Positions 6,512 through 6,672 of a stretch of DNA of 6,672 nucleotides are shown piece by piece. Both the position numbers and the translations under genes were made by a program. Source of the DNA: Bacteroidota bacterium (GTDB taxonomy: Bacteria > Bacteroidota > Bacteroidia > Bacteroidales > VadinHA17); contig SBFZ01000036.1 in NCBI GenBank assembly GCA_006227095.1, positions 1 to 6,672 on the forward strand. Reading direction: 5' to 3'. Every line of letters begins with the position of its first letter. The first letter of the stretch is position 1. The notes under the pieces were generated by a model. That model was given only the letters and a program-made list of their open reading frames with translations. It was not told the DNA's origin and searched no databases.

Positions 6512-6537
6512 CAGCAAATATTTAGTTATTCAGATGA

Positions 6538-6545
6538 CAAAAATA
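6538..6545 (-). promoter_or_regulatory. Candidate -7 promoter element for the rfbA operon
   Basis: On the minus strand this reads TATTTTTG, a match to TAnnTTTG, 26 nt before the rfbA ATG, allowing a leader of about 20 nt. A -33 box is not clear: only a weak CTG lies near 6566-6568. It is the best candidate in the 161-nt region upstream of rfbA. Confidence 0.4.
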
Positions 6546-6649
6546 GAAAAAAGTGCCGATCCTGACAGTGACACCGGAACAGCTTCCTCCTATTAATTCT
6601 TATATCCTGAAAATCTGTTCATTGTTCATGTCCGGATAAAAAAAATAAT

Positions 6650-6657
6650 TATCTTTG
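6650..6657 (+). promoter_or_regulatory. Candidate Bacteroidetes -7 element for a gene beyond the right edge
   Basis: TATCTTTG followed by CAAC is a close match to the Bacteroidetes TAnnTTTG element and sits in an AT-rich stretch (6636-6672). The nearest TTG upstream (6622-6624) is 25 bases away, more than the usual 19-21. No coding region is seen between the rfbA start and the window end, so the element would drive a divergent gene outside the window. Confidence 0.45.
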
Positions 6658-6672
6658 CAACCTGATTTTAAA

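Noticed and set aside
6512..6517. TTG at 6517 as the rfbA start, two codons longer
   Set aside because: The RfbA family starts MKGIILAGG almost invariably, which corresponds to ATG 6511; a TTG start would add only Met-Leu and has no ribosome site.
6603..6645. Terminator-like arrangement of TATCC and GGATA followed by an A/T-rich run
   Set aside because: The stem is only 5 bp with a loop of about 26 nt, and the run is mainly A on the plus strand, so an intrinsic terminator is not supported.
1..6672. tRNA, rRNA, insertion sequence or transposase
   Set aside because: No cloverleaf with a TTCGA-type T-loop, no rRNA-like segment and no transposase frame or terminal inverted repeats were recognised on either strand by eye.

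Overview
The window looks like chromosomal DNA of a Bacteroidetes, probably Bacteroidales-type, bacterium of roughly balanced GC content. This rests on three things. Sites upstream of genes match the Bacteroidetes -7 promoter consensus TAnnTTTG and mostly lack Shine-Dalgarno sequences. The RecD-like helicase tail has the TCHKSQGGQW form that I associate with that phylum. The transporter and the long phospho-sugar mutase also resemble proteins from that group. No species can be named from the sequence alone.

Layout. The left end (1-371, + strand) is the C-terminal end of a superfamily 1 RecD-like helicase. A short gap follows with a heptamer tandem repeat and a perfect 16-bp palindrome. Next is a complete multi-spanning MATE/MOP-type membrane transporter (about 489-1799, +). 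The gap between this gene and the convergent gene to its right (1800-2045) is almost entirely filled by an array of about 70-bp imperfect direct repeats. Each full unit can fold a hairpin whose arms show paired, compensating differences between copies.

From 2046 to 6511 the minus strand carries five tightly packed genes, transcribed right to left: rfbA (glucose-1-phosphate thymidylyltransferase), rfbC (3,5-epimerase), rfbD (4-reductase), a phosphoglucomutase/phosphomannomutase-family gene, and yjbQ (UPF0047). Junctions are +2 nt, a 4-nt ATGA overlap, a 4-nt ATGA overlap and +14 nt, so this is very probably one operon. The mutase can supply glucose-1-phosphate for RfbA, and RfbC and RfbD carry out the last two steps to dTDP-L-rhamnose. 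The 4,6-dehydratase RfbB, needed between RfbA and RfbC, is not in the window.

The right end (6512-6672) is a divergent intergenic region. It has a candidate -7 element for the rfb operon on the minus strand and a good Bacteroidetes-type -7 element on the plus strand for a gene beyond the window. The protein-coding content is ordinary. The least explained element is the repeat/hairpin array at about 1792-2040.
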